The notes below the pieces were generated by a model, which was not told the DNA's origin, did not search any database, and saw nothing but the letters and a program-made list of their open reading frames with translations. Shown here one piece after another: positions 10,051 through 18,652 of a stretch of DNA of 61,201 bases. Made by a program: the position numbers and the translations under genes. Position 1 is the first letter of the stretch. Every line of letters starts with the position of its first letter. The stretch is taken from NCBI GenBank assembly GCA_051656905.1, contig JBOFJQ010000003.1:1-61201 (forward strand), given 5' to 3'. The stretch is from JAGNZR01 sp051656905 (GTDB lineage: Bacteria > Fusobacteriota > Fusobacteriia > Fusobacteriales > Fusobacteriaceae).

Positions 10051-10857
10051 ATGAGCGCTTATTTAGTAGTTATAATTTTAGGTATAGTTGAAGGATTGAC
10101 AGAATTTTTACCAGTAAGTAGTACTGGTCATATGATACTGGTTGAAAAGTTTATAAAGTCTCCAGATATATCACAACATTTTTTTAATAGCTTTTCAGTT
10201 ATTATTCAATTTGGTGCTATACTATCAGTAGTCCTTTATTTCTGGAAAGATTTAACTCCTTTTTTAAAAACAAAAGAGGAATTAAAGGATAGAATGTCTC
10301 TTTGGAGTAAAATAATTGTAGGAGTTATACCTGCAGCAGTAATTGGACTAAAAATTGACGATTATATTGAATCAATAATGGACGGGACATGGATTATAGC
10401 AACGGCCTTAATATTTTATGGAATTATATTTATATTTATTGAAGATAAATTAAAAAATAAAGCTAAGGTTCACTCATTAAAAGATATGAGCTATAAACTT
10501 GCTATATTGATTGGATTTTTTCAATGTTTAGCAATGATACCTGGAACTTCAAGATCAGGTGCAACTATAATAGGAGCACTTTTATTAGGAGTTTCTAGGG
10601 GTGTAGCAGCAGAATTTTCATTCTTTTTAGCTATACCTACAATGGCAGGAGCAACTCTTTTGAAATTAATAAAAAATGGTTTGAATTTCAATTCAACAGA
10701 ATGGGTTTTATTAGCTATAGGAACATTTGTGTCATTTGTAGTGGCTTATGCTGTTATAAATTGGTTTATGGGCTATATAAAATCTAAAACATTTAAAGCA
10801 TTTGGAGTTTACAGAGTAGTATTAGGTATTATAATATTAATCTGTTTACAGAACTAA
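10051..10857 (+). CDS. uppP: Undecaprenyl-diphosphatase UppP (BacA)
   Basis: UppP recycles the C55 lipid carrier by removing a phosphate from undecaprenyl pyrophosphate at the membrane. The 268-aa polytopic protein carries the two signature motifs: GIVEGLTEFLPVSSTGHMIL near the N-terminus and PGTSRSGATI around residue 170. Length is normal for the family. AGGAGA precedes the ATG. Confidence 0.96.
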   Translation: MSAYLVVIILGIVEGLTEFLPVSSTGHMILVEKFIKSPDISQHFFNSFSVIIQFGAILSVVLYFWKDLTPFLKTKEELKDRMSLWSKIIVGVIPAAVIGLKIDDYIESIMDGTWIIATALIFYGIIFIFIEDKLKNKAKVHSLKDMSYKLAILIGFFQCLAMIPGTSRSGATIIGALLLGVSRGVAAEFSFFLAIPTMAGATLLKLIKNGLNFNSTEWVLLAIGTFVSFVVAYAVINWFMGYIKSKTFKAFGVYRVVLGIIILICLQN

Positions 10858-10899
10858 TCTTTTATTCTTTATTAATAGTTAGGTATTAAAGGAGGCTTT

Positions 10900-11079
10900 A
10901 TGGATATGATGTATGGTGGAGCTGGATTTATTTTAATGATGATAATATGGTTTGTGATGTGGTATGTTGGTGTTTTAATTCTTAGATGGGTTTTAGGTAC
11001 TAACAAAATGATTCAAGAACTAAAAGATCAGAATAATACTTTAAAAGAAATTTTAAATGAGATGAGAAAGAAAGATTAA
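10900..11079 (+). CDS. Small membrane protein (59 aa)
   Basis: The ATG at 10900 is preceded by AAAGGAGG at 10889-10894. The product has a Gly-rich start, one long membrane segment (about residues 9-31, Trp-rich) and a short charged, helical cytoplasmic tail (KDQNNTLKEILNEMRKKD). Small single-span proteins of this kind are common, and I do not recognise this one. It lies 42 bases after uppP and is probably in the same transcript. Confidence 0.65.
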   Translation: MDMMYGGAGFILMMIIWFVMWYVGVLILRWVLGTNKMIQELKDQNNTLKEILNEMRKKD

Positions 11080-11157
11080 TAGAATAAAATTATAGAGTTG
11101 AAATTAAAGTTTAAATTTAAAGCTAAAGTTTAATAGTATTCTTATAAAGTTAAAAAA

Positions 11158-11190
11158 AAGGGATTTGATATTTTATCAAATCCCTTAAAT
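11158..11190. terminator. Hairpin terminator after uppP/small membrane gene
   Basis: AAGGGATTTGAT (11158-11169) pairs with ATCAAATCCCTT (11175-11186). Flanking A and T tracts make it usable in both directions; the forward T tract is the weaker one. Confidence 0.7.
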
Positions 11191-11328
11191 ATTTTCTGAT
11201 ATAGAAGCTTTTTAATTAAAATTAAAAAATATTTTAAATTAAAAGCTAAAATATAAGAATAAATTTAAAAAAATCTATAAATTATAGTATAATATAGATA
11301 AAATTAGGTTATGTAATGGAGGATATTT

Positions 11329-12729
11329 TTGGGAATTAATTCAAACTATGAAATTAGCGAAAATAGTATTAATGAGTTTATAAGAGTATTAATACCTGAA
11401 GCAACAGGTAAAGATATTAATATAGAGTTTGCTGATATTCAAGATAAAATAGAAATAAAAATAGAAATTGAAAATGTAAAAAAAGAGTTTAGCTATATAA
11501 ATTATTCTGATAGAATTGATGATCAGAGAGTTATTTTATTAAAAACAGCCCTTTTGAAATATTATGAAAAAAATTATCCATGGGGTGGATTAATAGGAGT
11601 TAGGCCAACTAAAGTAGTAAAAAGATTATTAACTCTTAATTTTTCAGAGAGTGAAGTAAAACAAATTTTGAAAGAGTTGTATTTAGTATCTAATGAAAAA
11701 ATAGAGCTTCTTGTAAAAATATTTAAAAAAGAGTTAGAAATTATGAATAGTGAAGCATATAGTGTTTATATTGGAATACCTTTCTGCCCAACTAAATGTA
11801 GATATTGCTCTTTTGCATCTTTCGAGATAAATAGCCCAGTATGGGAGCGTTATTATAAAGGATTTGTAGAGACTTTACTAGAAGAGATTGTATTGACTGG
11901 TGAGTTAATAAAAGAACATAACATGAGAGTTGAATCTATTTATATAGGTGGTGGAACTCCAAGTACTTTAACAGAAGAGGATTTAGAGAAGGTTCTGATT
12001 GCAATAAATAATAATATAGATAAATCAAACTTAAGAGAGTTTACTTTTGAAGCAGGAAGAGAAGATAGTATAACTGATAAAAAATTATTTTTATCAAAAG
12101 AGCATGGAGTAGATAGAATAAGTTTAAATCCGCAAACATTTAATGTGGAGACATTGAAAAAAATAAATAGAAGCTTTAACAAAGAAAATTTTGACAGATG
12201 TTATAGAGAGATAAAAAAGTTAGGATTTATAATAAATATGGACCTTATTTTAGGGTTACCAGATGAAAATGAAAATGATATTATTGAAACTCTAGAGACA
12301 TTAAAGCAATACGATATAGAGAATTTAACAATTCACTCTTTAGCCCTGAAAAAAAGCTCACCTCTATATAAAGATAAAGATGTTAAAGTAAGTGATCTTA
12401 GTAGAGAGAAAGTTGAACTAAAAGTAAAAGAGCTAATGGAGCTAAAAGCGTTATCACCTTATTATATTTATAGACAGAAGAATAGTGCTGATTGGGGAGA
12501 AAATGTAGGTTACTCTAAAGCTGGATTTGAATCTGTATTTAATGTTGAAATGATAGAAGAGAATCAATCTACACTAGGTCTTGGTGGAGGAGCTATTACT
12601 AAAAAAATAACAAGAATAGATGGAGAAAGAGACGAAATTGTAAGAATCGTAAATCCAAAAGAGCCAGCAACATATATAAATGAAATGAGAAAAAGATTCG
12701 AAGATAAAGTGGAACTATTTAGAAAGTAA
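11329..12729 (+). CDS. hemZ: Radical-SAM coproporphyrinogen oxidase-like protein HemZ
   Basis: This 466-aa protein has the radical-SAM Cys cluster FCPTKCRYCSF (about 150-160), the IYIGGGTPSTL segment typical of HemN/HemZ proteins, and the N-terminal extension (with GVRPTK) that marks HemZ. The family is predicted to oxidise coproporphyrinogen III without oxygen, although many members have other porphyrin-related roles. The start is a TTG at 11329, set 6 bases after AATGGAGG (11315-11322). The nearby ATGs (11311, 11316) run into stops. A TATAAT at 11288-11293 is a likely -10 element. Confidence 0.85.
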   Translation: MGINSNYEISENSINEFIRVLIPEATGKDINIEFADIQDKIEIKIEIENVKKEFSYINYSDRIDDQRVILLKTALLKYYEKNYPWGGLIGVRPTKVVKRLLTLNFSESEVKQILKELYLVSNEKIELLVKIFKKELEIMNSEAYSVYIGIPFCPTKCRYCSFASFEINSPVWERYYKGFVETLLEEIVLTGELIKEHNMRVESIYIGGGTPSTLTEEDLEKVLIAINNNIDKSNLREFTFEAGREDSITDKKLFLSKEHGVDRISLNPQTFNVETLKKINRSFNKENFDRCYREIKKLGFIINMDLILGLPDENENDIIETLETLKQYDIENLTIHSLALKKSSPLYKDKDVKVSDLSREKVELKVKELMELKALSPYYIYRQKNSADWGENVGYSKAGFESVFNVEMIEENQSTLGLGGGAITKKITRIDGERDEIVRIVNPKEPATYINEMRKRFEDKVELFRK

Positions 12730-12766
12730 TCTCTATTTTATACTAATAATTTTAGCGGAGGAATCT

Positions 12767-13291
12767 ATGAAAAAATATTTATTAAAATTTTTAATTTTTA
12801 GTATTTTTGTATTAAGTGGAATGGAGACCTTTACAGCAGTTAATGGAAATGATGATAATTTCAGAGTTGGAAAGAATATGAAACACTCTCAAGAGGTAAA
12901 ATTAGATATTAATTTAGCAAATAGGGGGGAGATTTTAGCAACAGGATTATCGAGTAATTGCGTAGATAAAATTATTGAATATAGAGAGATTACAGGTGGT
13001 TTTTTACAGTTAAGTGAGCTTAAAAGAATATCAGGAATAAGTGAAAAAAACTATAAAAAAATATCAGAAAATTTAATAGTAGATTCTCTAGTTAAAAAGG
13101 AAAAGCTATTAATTAATCAAAGTGACGAAAAAACTTTAAAATACTTTGGTATTTCTAAGAAAAGCATAAAAAATATTATAAAAAATAGAGAAAAAGATAT
13201 TTATGTAAATAATAATCTAGAATTAAAATCAATTTTAAGTTCTGAAAAACTCTACATTGAGTTAAGAGACGAAGTGGATTATACTTTATAG
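12767..13291 (+). CDS. Exported ComEA-like helix-hairpin-helix protein
   Basis: A signal peptide (about residues 1-24) is followed by a ComEA-type HhH domain (about 47-110). The pattern is DINLANRGEI, then IIEYREITGGFLQLSEL, then ISGISEKNYKKISENL. ComEA proteins bind incoming DNA outside the membrane during natural transformation. The C-terminal 60 residues look like a second, degenerate HhH unit. SD GGAGG precedes the ATG, and it directly follows hemZ. A DNA-binding role is inferred; no other competence genes are in view. Confidence 0.72.
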   Translation: MKKYLLKFLIFSIFVLSGMETFTAVNGNDDNFRVGKNMKHSQEVKLDINLANRGEILATGLSSNCVDKIIEYREITGGFLQLSELKRISGISEKNYKKISENLIVDSLVKKEKLLINQSDEKTLKYFGISKKSIKNIIKNREKDIYVNNNLELKSILSSEKLYIELRDEVDYTL

Positions 13292-13321
13292 ATTATTTCA
13301 TATAAAAAATATAAAAAGAAA

Positions 13322-13366
13322 AGAGGAGGATATAATAAGAGAGGAGTCTCTTATTATTTAAATGAA
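13322..13366 (+). promoter_or_regulatory. hslO 5' UTR hairpin between ribosome site and start codon
   Basis: A strong ribosome site, AGAGGAGGA (13322-13330), lies about 36 bases before the hslO ATG, too far to work on a linear mRNA. Between them is a perfect 11-bp stem: 13332-13342 pairs with 13347-13357 around a GGAG loop. Folded, the stem removes 26 bases and brings the ribosome site to about 10 bases from the ATG. The loop itself holds a second GGAG, 20 bases from the ATG. The geometry is seen directly; the regulatory role is inference. Confidence 0.65.
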
Positions 13367-14254
13367 ATGGATAGAATAGTTAGAGGAATAAGTAAAAATG
13401 CAAGATTCTTTTTAGTAGATACAACAGATGTAGTTAGAAAAGCTCAAGAGATACATCAGTGTACACCAGGTGCTATATCAACATTCGGTAGATTTTTAAC
13501 AGCTGGGTTATTAATGGGAGCAACATTAAAAGGTGATGATTTATTAACACTTAGAACAACAACTGATGGACTAGTAGGGCAAATGCTTTTAACAGTTGAC
13601 GCAGTAGGGAATATAAAAGGATACTTAGAAAATCCAAACGCAATATTACCAACAGTACAAGAAAGCTATGGAACTTTAGCTGATTTCTTAGGAAAAGGGA
13701 CTTTAACAGTAATAAAAGACATGGGATTAAAAGAACCATATTCAGGTGTATCTGAAATGAATAGTAAAGATATAGCAAGGGATTTAGCTTATTATTACTA
13801 TACTTCTGAGCAAGTACCTACAGTAGTATCTTTAGGTGTTAGCTTTACAAAAGAGGGAGAGATAGATTTTGCTGGTGGATATATGATTCAACTTCTTCCA
13901 GAATCAGAAGATGATTTTATTGGAGCTCTAGAAGAGAAGATTCAAATGATGAGAAGCTTTACAGAGTTACGTAAAGGTGGAATGGATCTTGAGAGGATAA
14001 TTAAGCTTATATATGAAGATGTAACAGATGAAACACATAAAAAATTAATTGAAAAATATGAAATATTAGAAGAGAAAAAAGTTCAATACTCTTGTAACTG
14101 TACAAGAGATAAATTTCATAATGGAGTATTATCTTTAAATAGAGATCAAATAGATGAAATATTTGAAACTGAAGGTAAATTAGAAGTAGCTTGTCACTTC
14201 TGTGGAAAAACATATGAATTTAAAAAAGAGGATTTTGAAAAAGATTTTAATTAA
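13367..14254 (+). CDS. hslO: Redox-regulated chaperone Hsp33
   Basis: Hsp33 is a cytosolic holdase switched on by oxidation and unfolding of its C-terminal zinc centre. The 295-aa protein has the full family fold and the four zinc ligands: CNC (about 243-245) and CHFC (about 276-279). The start is the ATG at 13367; an ATG five bases earlier hits a stop after five codons, and no other in-frame start exists. The 5' leader is unusually structured (separate entry). tatD follows. Confidence 0.95.
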   Translation: MDRIVRGISKNARFFLVDTTDVVRKAQEIHQCTPGAISTFGRFLTAGLLMGATLKGDDLLTLRTTTDGLVGQMLLTVDAVGNIKGYLENPNAILPTVQESYGTLADFLGKGTLTVIKDMGLKEPYSGVSEMNSKDIARDLAYYYYTSEQVPTVVSLGVSFTKEGEIDFAGGYMIQLLPESEDDFIGALEEKIQMMRSFTELRKGGMDLERIIKLIYEDVTDETHKKLIEKYEILEEKKVQYSCNCTRDKFHNGVLSLNRDQIDEIFETEGKLEVACHFCGKTYEFKKEDFEKDFN

Positions 14255-14273
14255 TAACATAGAGAGGGGAATT

Positions 14274-15041
14274 ATGAAATTGAAATTAGTTGATACTCAC
14301 TGTCATTTAGATAATGCTCAATACGATTCAGATAGAGAACTTCTTTTAAATGATATTCAAGAAAATATGGAATTTATAGTTAATATAGGGTATGATTTAA
14401 GTAGTTCAAGAAAAAGTATTGAATTCGCTGAAAAATATAGTAATATTTACGCTACTATAGGTCTTCACCCTACAGATATAGGAGATGAATGGAATCCAAT
14501 AGTTTATAAAGCACTTTTAGAAATGGCAAAGAGCGAAAAGGTTGTTGCTATAGGTGAAATTGGATTAGACTATCACTGGATGACAAAATCTGAATCAGTT
14601 CAAAAACAATGGTTTAGAGAGCAGTTAGGAATAGCTAGAGAGCTTAATAAACCAGTTGTTATACATACGAGAGAGGCTACGGAAGATACAGTTAAAATCT
14701 TAAAAGAGTTTCCAGATTTAAAAGGAATCGTGCACTGCTATCCAGGGTCTTATGAAACTGCTATGGAAATAATTGATAATTATTATTTCGGAATAGGTGG
14801 AGTTTTAACTTTTAAAAATTCAAAGAAAATGTTAGAAGTTGTAAAGAAACTTCCTTTAGATAGAATAGTTATAGAAACAGATGCACCTTATCTTACTCCA
14901 GAACCTTACAGAGGGAAAAGAAATCTTCCTCAGTACGTTGAATATGTAGTAAACAAAATTGCTGAAATAAAAGAAATTTCAGTGGAAGAAGTAATAAGAG
15001 TTACTAATCAAAATGCTAGAGATATTTATAATATTAAGTAA
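14274..15041 (+). CDS. TatD-family metal-dependent hydrolase (YcfH type)
   Basis: This 255-aa protein is a TIM-barrel TatD DNase. Metal-binding motifs are DTHCHLDN at the N-terminus, GEIGLDYH, VIHTREA, GIVHCYPG and ETDAPYLTPEPYRGKRN. TatD proteins act as 3'-5' exonucleases or endonucleases on DNA, with proposed roles in repair and D-aminoacyl-tRNA handling. The frame is open upstream into hslO, but AGAGAGGGGA at 14261-14270 places the start at the ATG 14274. Confidence 0.92.
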   Translation: MKLKLVDTHCHLDNAQYDSDRELLLNDIQENMEFIVNIGYDLSSSRKSIEFAEKYSNIYATIGLHPTDIGDEWNPIVYKALLEMAKSEKVVAIGEIGLDYHWMTKSESVQKQWFREQLGIARELNKPVVIHTREATEDTVKILKEFPDLKGIVHCYPGSYETAMEIIDNYYFGIGGVLTFKNSKKMLEVVKKLPLDRIVIETDAPYLTPEPYRGKRNLPQYVEYVVNKIAEIKEISVEEVIRVTNQNARDIYNIK

Positions 15042-15057
15042 ATAGGAGCTGATTAGA

Positions 15058-15765
15058 ATGTTTATATATGCACATAGAGGGGCAAGTGGATATGCTCCAG
15101 AAAACACTATCTCTGCTTTTAAAAAAGCTATAGAGATGGGAGCTCAAGGTATAGAATTAGATGTACAATTTAGTAAAGATGGTGTAGTAATGGTAATGCA
15201 TGATGACACTCTTGACAGAACAACAAATGGATTAGGCAGACTTGAAAATTATACTCTGGAAGAGTTAAAAAGATTAGATGCTGGTTTTTGGTTTTCTTCT
15301 AAATATAAGGATGAAAAAATTCCTACATTAGAAGAGGTAATAGAAATTTTACCTAAAAAATTCAAACTTAATATTGAGTTTAAACCAGATAAAAAAAATG
15401 CTAAAAAAATAGCTGAGGAAGTTTATAAGATTTTGAAAAAGTTTAATTATTCTGAAAATGTCATTTTATCTTCTTTTTATCATGAAACTCTAAAATATTA
15501 TAGAGAACTTGATAAGAATATTCAAATGGGAATGCTTTTTGAATTTGATATGATAGATATTTGTTTATACGCAAAGAATAGTGGTATAAATCCTGTTTCT
15601 TTGAATATAGCCAAAGAGTTTGTTGATGAAAAATTTATATCTGAAGCACATGCTAATAATCTAAAAGTTGCAGTATACACAGTAAATAAAATTAAGAAGT
15701 TAAAAGAATTATCAGAAATAGGAGCAGATGAAATATTTTGTAACTATCCAGATATTCTTGAATAA
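15058..15765 (+). CDS. Glycerophosphodiester phosphodiesterase (cytosolic, UgpQ-like)
   Basis: The 235-aa GDPD barrel has HRGASGYAPENT near the N-terminus, ELDVQFSKDG, MHDDTLDRTTNG and NIEFKP, which hold the catalytic His pair and the metal ligands. It cleaves glycerophosphodiesters from phospholipid turnover into glycerol 3-phosphate and an alcohol. No signal peptide is present, so it is cytosolic. It is the last gene of the hslO-tatD unit and is followed by a strong terminator. Confidence 0.92.
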   Translation: MFIYAHRGASGYAPENTISAFKKAIEMGAQGIELDVQFSKDGVVMVMHDDTLDRTTNGLGRLENYTLEELKRLDAGFWFSSKYKDEKIPTLEEVIEILPKKFKLNIEFKPDKKNAKKIAEEVYKILKKFNYSENVILSSFYHETLKYYRELDKNIQMGMLFEFDMIDICLYAKNSGINPVSLNIAKEFVDEKFISEAHANNLKVAVYTVNKIKKLKELSEIGADEIFCNYPDILE

Positions 15766-15810
15766 CTAAATAAAAACAAATAAAATAAAATTAAAAAAAC
15801 TTAAATAAAC

Positions 15811-15850
15811 AAAAAACCTATGTCAGTAGAGTCTACTACATAGGTTTTTT
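15811..15850 (+). terminator. Strong rho-independent terminator
   Basis: AAAAAACCTATGT (15811-15823) and AGTAG pair, around one bulged C, with CTACT and ACATAGGTTTTTT (ending 15850). It ends the hslO-tatD-phosphodiesterase unit. Confidence 0.9.
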
Positions 15851-16092
15851 TAGTATCTATAAATTTTTATATTAAAAAATAAAAGAGTAATGGGGATATA
15901 CATATTATTTTAGTATTAGTAATTAGTAATAAGTGTGTTATAGTAAAAGATACATAGATATATTAGTATGGTGAATTATATTTTAAAAATTTTAAACTTT
16001 TGTTTGTAGAAAATTTTTAAAAGTAATTAAGTAATTTTTTGTCTAAATTTAATTAAGTTAAATAAATTAATTAAATAAAATTAGGAGGAAAC
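15851..16092 (+). other. AT-rich leader of the sulfatase gene
   Basis: About 240 bases hold no convincing ORF. The AGGAGG ribosome site of the sulfatase gene lies about 5 bases before its ATG. Several TATA-like hexamers exist, but none pairs convincingly with a -35 element. Confidence 0.4.
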
Positions 16093-18558
16093 ATGAAAAG
16101 TAAGAGGAAAATTTTTTCAGTATTAAGTCTAATTTTAATAGGAACAATTTATGGAAAATCTGAAGCTAAGGTAATGGGAGTTGCGCCTTCAATTGCAGAA
16201 TTAAAAATAATACCACCAAAGGTGCAAGAAAGACAAAATCTAGACAGAACGATATTGCCAATACCAGATGAAGCAAGAGAAACAACCTCAACTAAGAATA
16301 TTCGAGATTTAAAAAGTTTAAGCCCCGTGGTTGAAGATATTAAAGCCCCAAAAGGAGCACCTAATGTCTTAGTCATATTATTAGATGACTTTGGGTATGG
16401 ACAGTCAACAACATATGGAGGGCCAATTCATATGGCAACATTAGACGCCTTAGCTAAAGAGGGATTACAGTATACACAGTTTCATACAGCGTCTCTTAGT
16501 TCACCTACAAGAACAGCACTTTTAACAGGAAGAAACCATCATATGAATAATATGGGATCTATTACAGAAAGTGCAACAAGTCAAGCAGGTAATACTTCAA
16601 AAAGAGTAAATCAAATAGCGGCACTTCCTAAAATATTAAGAGAAAACGGATATAACACTTCTATGTTTGGAAAAACTCATGAAGTTCCTTCGTGGGAAGT
16701 AAATATACAGGCAAATCAAAAAGCTTGGCCTCTAAATATAGGATTTAATAAGTTTTACGGATTTGTAAGTGCTGAGTCAGATCAGTATCAACCAGTGCTA
16801 GTAGATGGAAATGTAATAGTTCCAACACCAAGAGGTATAAAAGACTATGCACTTACTACAGATTTAGCAGAGAAAGCAATCCAATGGATAACAATGCAAA
16901 ACGACTTATACCCTGAGCAACCATTCTTTACATATTTTGCACCAGGAGCTGTACATGCACCACATCAAGTTTCAGAAGAGTGGCGTGATAAGTATAAAGG
17001 TAAGTTTGATAAAGGTTGGGATGAGATGAGGAAGGCGACTTTTGCTAGACAAAAAGAGTTAGGTATAATACCTAAAAATACTATTTTACCGCCAAAACCA
17101 GCTGAAGTAAGAGATTGGAATAAATTAACTCCAACAGAGCAAAAAGTTTTTGCAAGACAGATGGAGATATTTGCAGCTTATGCAGAGTATGCAGACCATG
17201 AAGTAGGTAAAATTGTTCAAGCTCTAAAAGATAATGGACAATATGAAAATACCATGATTGTCTATATTGCAGGAGATAATGGAGCCTCAGGAGAGGGTGG
17301 TCAAAATGGACTTTTAAGTGAAATTTCATACTTTAATGGTAAGGTTGAAACAGCTGAAAATATGGAAAAGAACCTAGATAAATTAGGAACTAGAGAATCA
17401 GCAAACCACTATGCAATGGGATGGGCAGTAGCAGGAGATGCACCGTTTAAATGGACTAAACAAGTTGGAAGTGACTTTGGTGGAACAACAAATGGAATGG
17501 TAATATCTTGGCCAGCAGGAATAAAAATGAAGGGAGAACTTAGAAACCAATGGTCTTATGTAACAGATATAACTCCTACAATTTTAGAAGTAGCGAAACT
17601 TCCAGAACCTAAAAAAGTAGATGGAATAACTCAAATTCCAATTCAAGGAGCAAGTCTTGTTTCAAGTTTTAATAACAAAAATGAGCCAACAAAACATACT
17701 ACTCAATACTTTGAGATGTTTGGAAACAGAGCTATTTATAAAGATGGATGGTTTTTAAGAACTATACATAAATCACCTTCAGGACAAGTATTTAACACTT
17801 TAGAAAATGATGTATGGGAACTTTATGATACAACAAAAGATTTCAGTTTAAGTACTGATGTATCTAAAAAATATCCAGAAAAAGTAAAAGAGCTATTCAA
17901 AGAATTTGAAAAAGAAGCTATCAATAACTACATTTATCCAATAGATGATAGAACTATTGAAAGATTATCCTCAGAAGCTTCAGGAAGACCAACAGTAATG
18001 AATAGAAGAACAGCCCTTACATTGCACGAAGGAGCATCTCATCTTCCAGCAGATTCATTTATAGATGTAAAAAATGTATCATCTGTAATAACAGCTAAGG
18101 TTAATATTAAAGATCCAGATGAAACAGATGGAGTAATTATAGCTCAAGGTGGAGATTTTGCAGGATGGACTCTTTATACAGAAAAAGGAGTTGTTTATTA
18201 TGAATATAACTTCTTAAAGAAATTAACAACTGTGAAGAGTAGTAAAGCTTTATTAAATGGTGAAAATACTATAAAAGTTGACTTTAAATACAATGAAAAT
18301 AATGAAGGTGGACCAGGAGTAATTCCTAAAGCTGGGATTGGAAAAGGTGGAAATGTATACCTTTATATTAATAATGAATTAGTTGGAACAGTTAAATTAG
18401 ATGAGACAATACCTTTAACATTTGGAATTGATTATGATTCAGCAGGTGTAGGAATGGATGATGGAGCATCAGTAAGTCCAAGATATGCAGAGAGAGCACC
18501 ATTTAAATTTACTCAAAAGATAAAAGAGGTGAAAATAGAAATTTTTCCAGGGAAGTAA
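16093..18558 (+). CDS. Exported arylsulfatase, Ser-type
   Basis: This 821-aa enzyme carries an N-terminal signal peptide (about 1-25), a sulfatase catalytic domain (about 90-590) and a C-terminal beta-rich module (about 650-815). Metal motif VILLDDFGYG and active-site motif SSPTRTALLTGR are present. The residue to be converted to formylglycine is Ser136 (S-x-P-x-R), not Cys, so maturation must use a radical-SAM anSME; such a gene follows directly. The size and C-terminal domain resemble the large Pseudomonas AtsA-like group. It hydrolyses sulfate esters in the periplasm, perhaps from mucin or algal glycans; the true substrate is unknown. Confidence 0.93.
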   Translation: MKSKRKIFSVLSLILIGTIYGKSEAKVMGVAPSIAELKIIPPKVQERQNLDRTILPIPDEARETTSTKNIRDLKSLSPVVEDIKAPKGAPNVLVILLDDFGYGQSTTYGGPIHMATLDALAKEGLQYTQFHTASLSSPTRTALLTGRNHHMNNMGSITESATSQAGNTSKRVNQIAALPKILRENGYNTSMFGKTHEVPSWEVNIQANQKAWPLNIGFNKFYGFVSAESDQYQPVLVDGNVIVPTPRGIKDYALTTDLAEKAIQWITMQNDLYPEQPFFTYFAPGAVHAPHQVSEEWRDKYKGKFDKGWDEMRKATFARQKELGIIPKNTILPPKPAEVRDWNKLTPTEQKVFARQMEIFAAYAEYADHEVGKIVQALKDNGQYENTMIVYIAGDNGASGEGGQNGLLSEISYFNGKVETAENMEKNLDKLGTRESANHYAMGWAVAGDAPFKWTKQVGSDFGGTTNGMVISWPAGIKMKGELRNQWSYVTDITPTILEVAKLPEPKKVDGITQIPIQGASLVSSFNNKNEPTKHTTQYFEMFGNRAIYKDGWFLRTIHKSPSGQVFNTLENDVWELYDTTKDFSLSTDVSKKYPEKVKELFKEFEKEAINNYIYPIDDRTIERLSSEASGRPTVMNRRTALTLHEGASHLPADSFIDVKNVSSVITAKVNIKDPDETDGVIIAQGGDFAGWTLYTEKGVVYYEYNFLKKLTTVKSSKALLNGENTIKVDFKYNENNEGGPGVIPKAGIGKGGNVYLYINNELVGTVKLDETIPLTFGIDYDSAGVGMDDGASVSPRYAERAPFKFTQKIKEVKIEIFPGK

Positions 18559-18601
18559 ATAAAATTATTAGCTAAAAATTGAATTATTAAAAAAATATAG
18601 T

Positions 18602-18639
18602 AAAAAGGAAAGGTTTTATTAATAAAATCTTTCCTTTTT
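18602..18639 (+). terminator. Terminator/attenuator between sulfatase and its maturase
   Basis: A 19-bp stem with a single G-U pair (18602-18620 with 18621-18639) ends in TTTTT. It stops only about 13 bases before the next gene's ATG, so the maturase must be expressed by read-through or from its own signal. Confidence 0.85.
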
Positions 18640-18652
18640 AAAAGAGGGAGAT

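Noticed and set aside
13362..13376. ATG five bases before the hslO start
   Set aside because: It reads into a stop after five codons and is out of frame with Hsp33.
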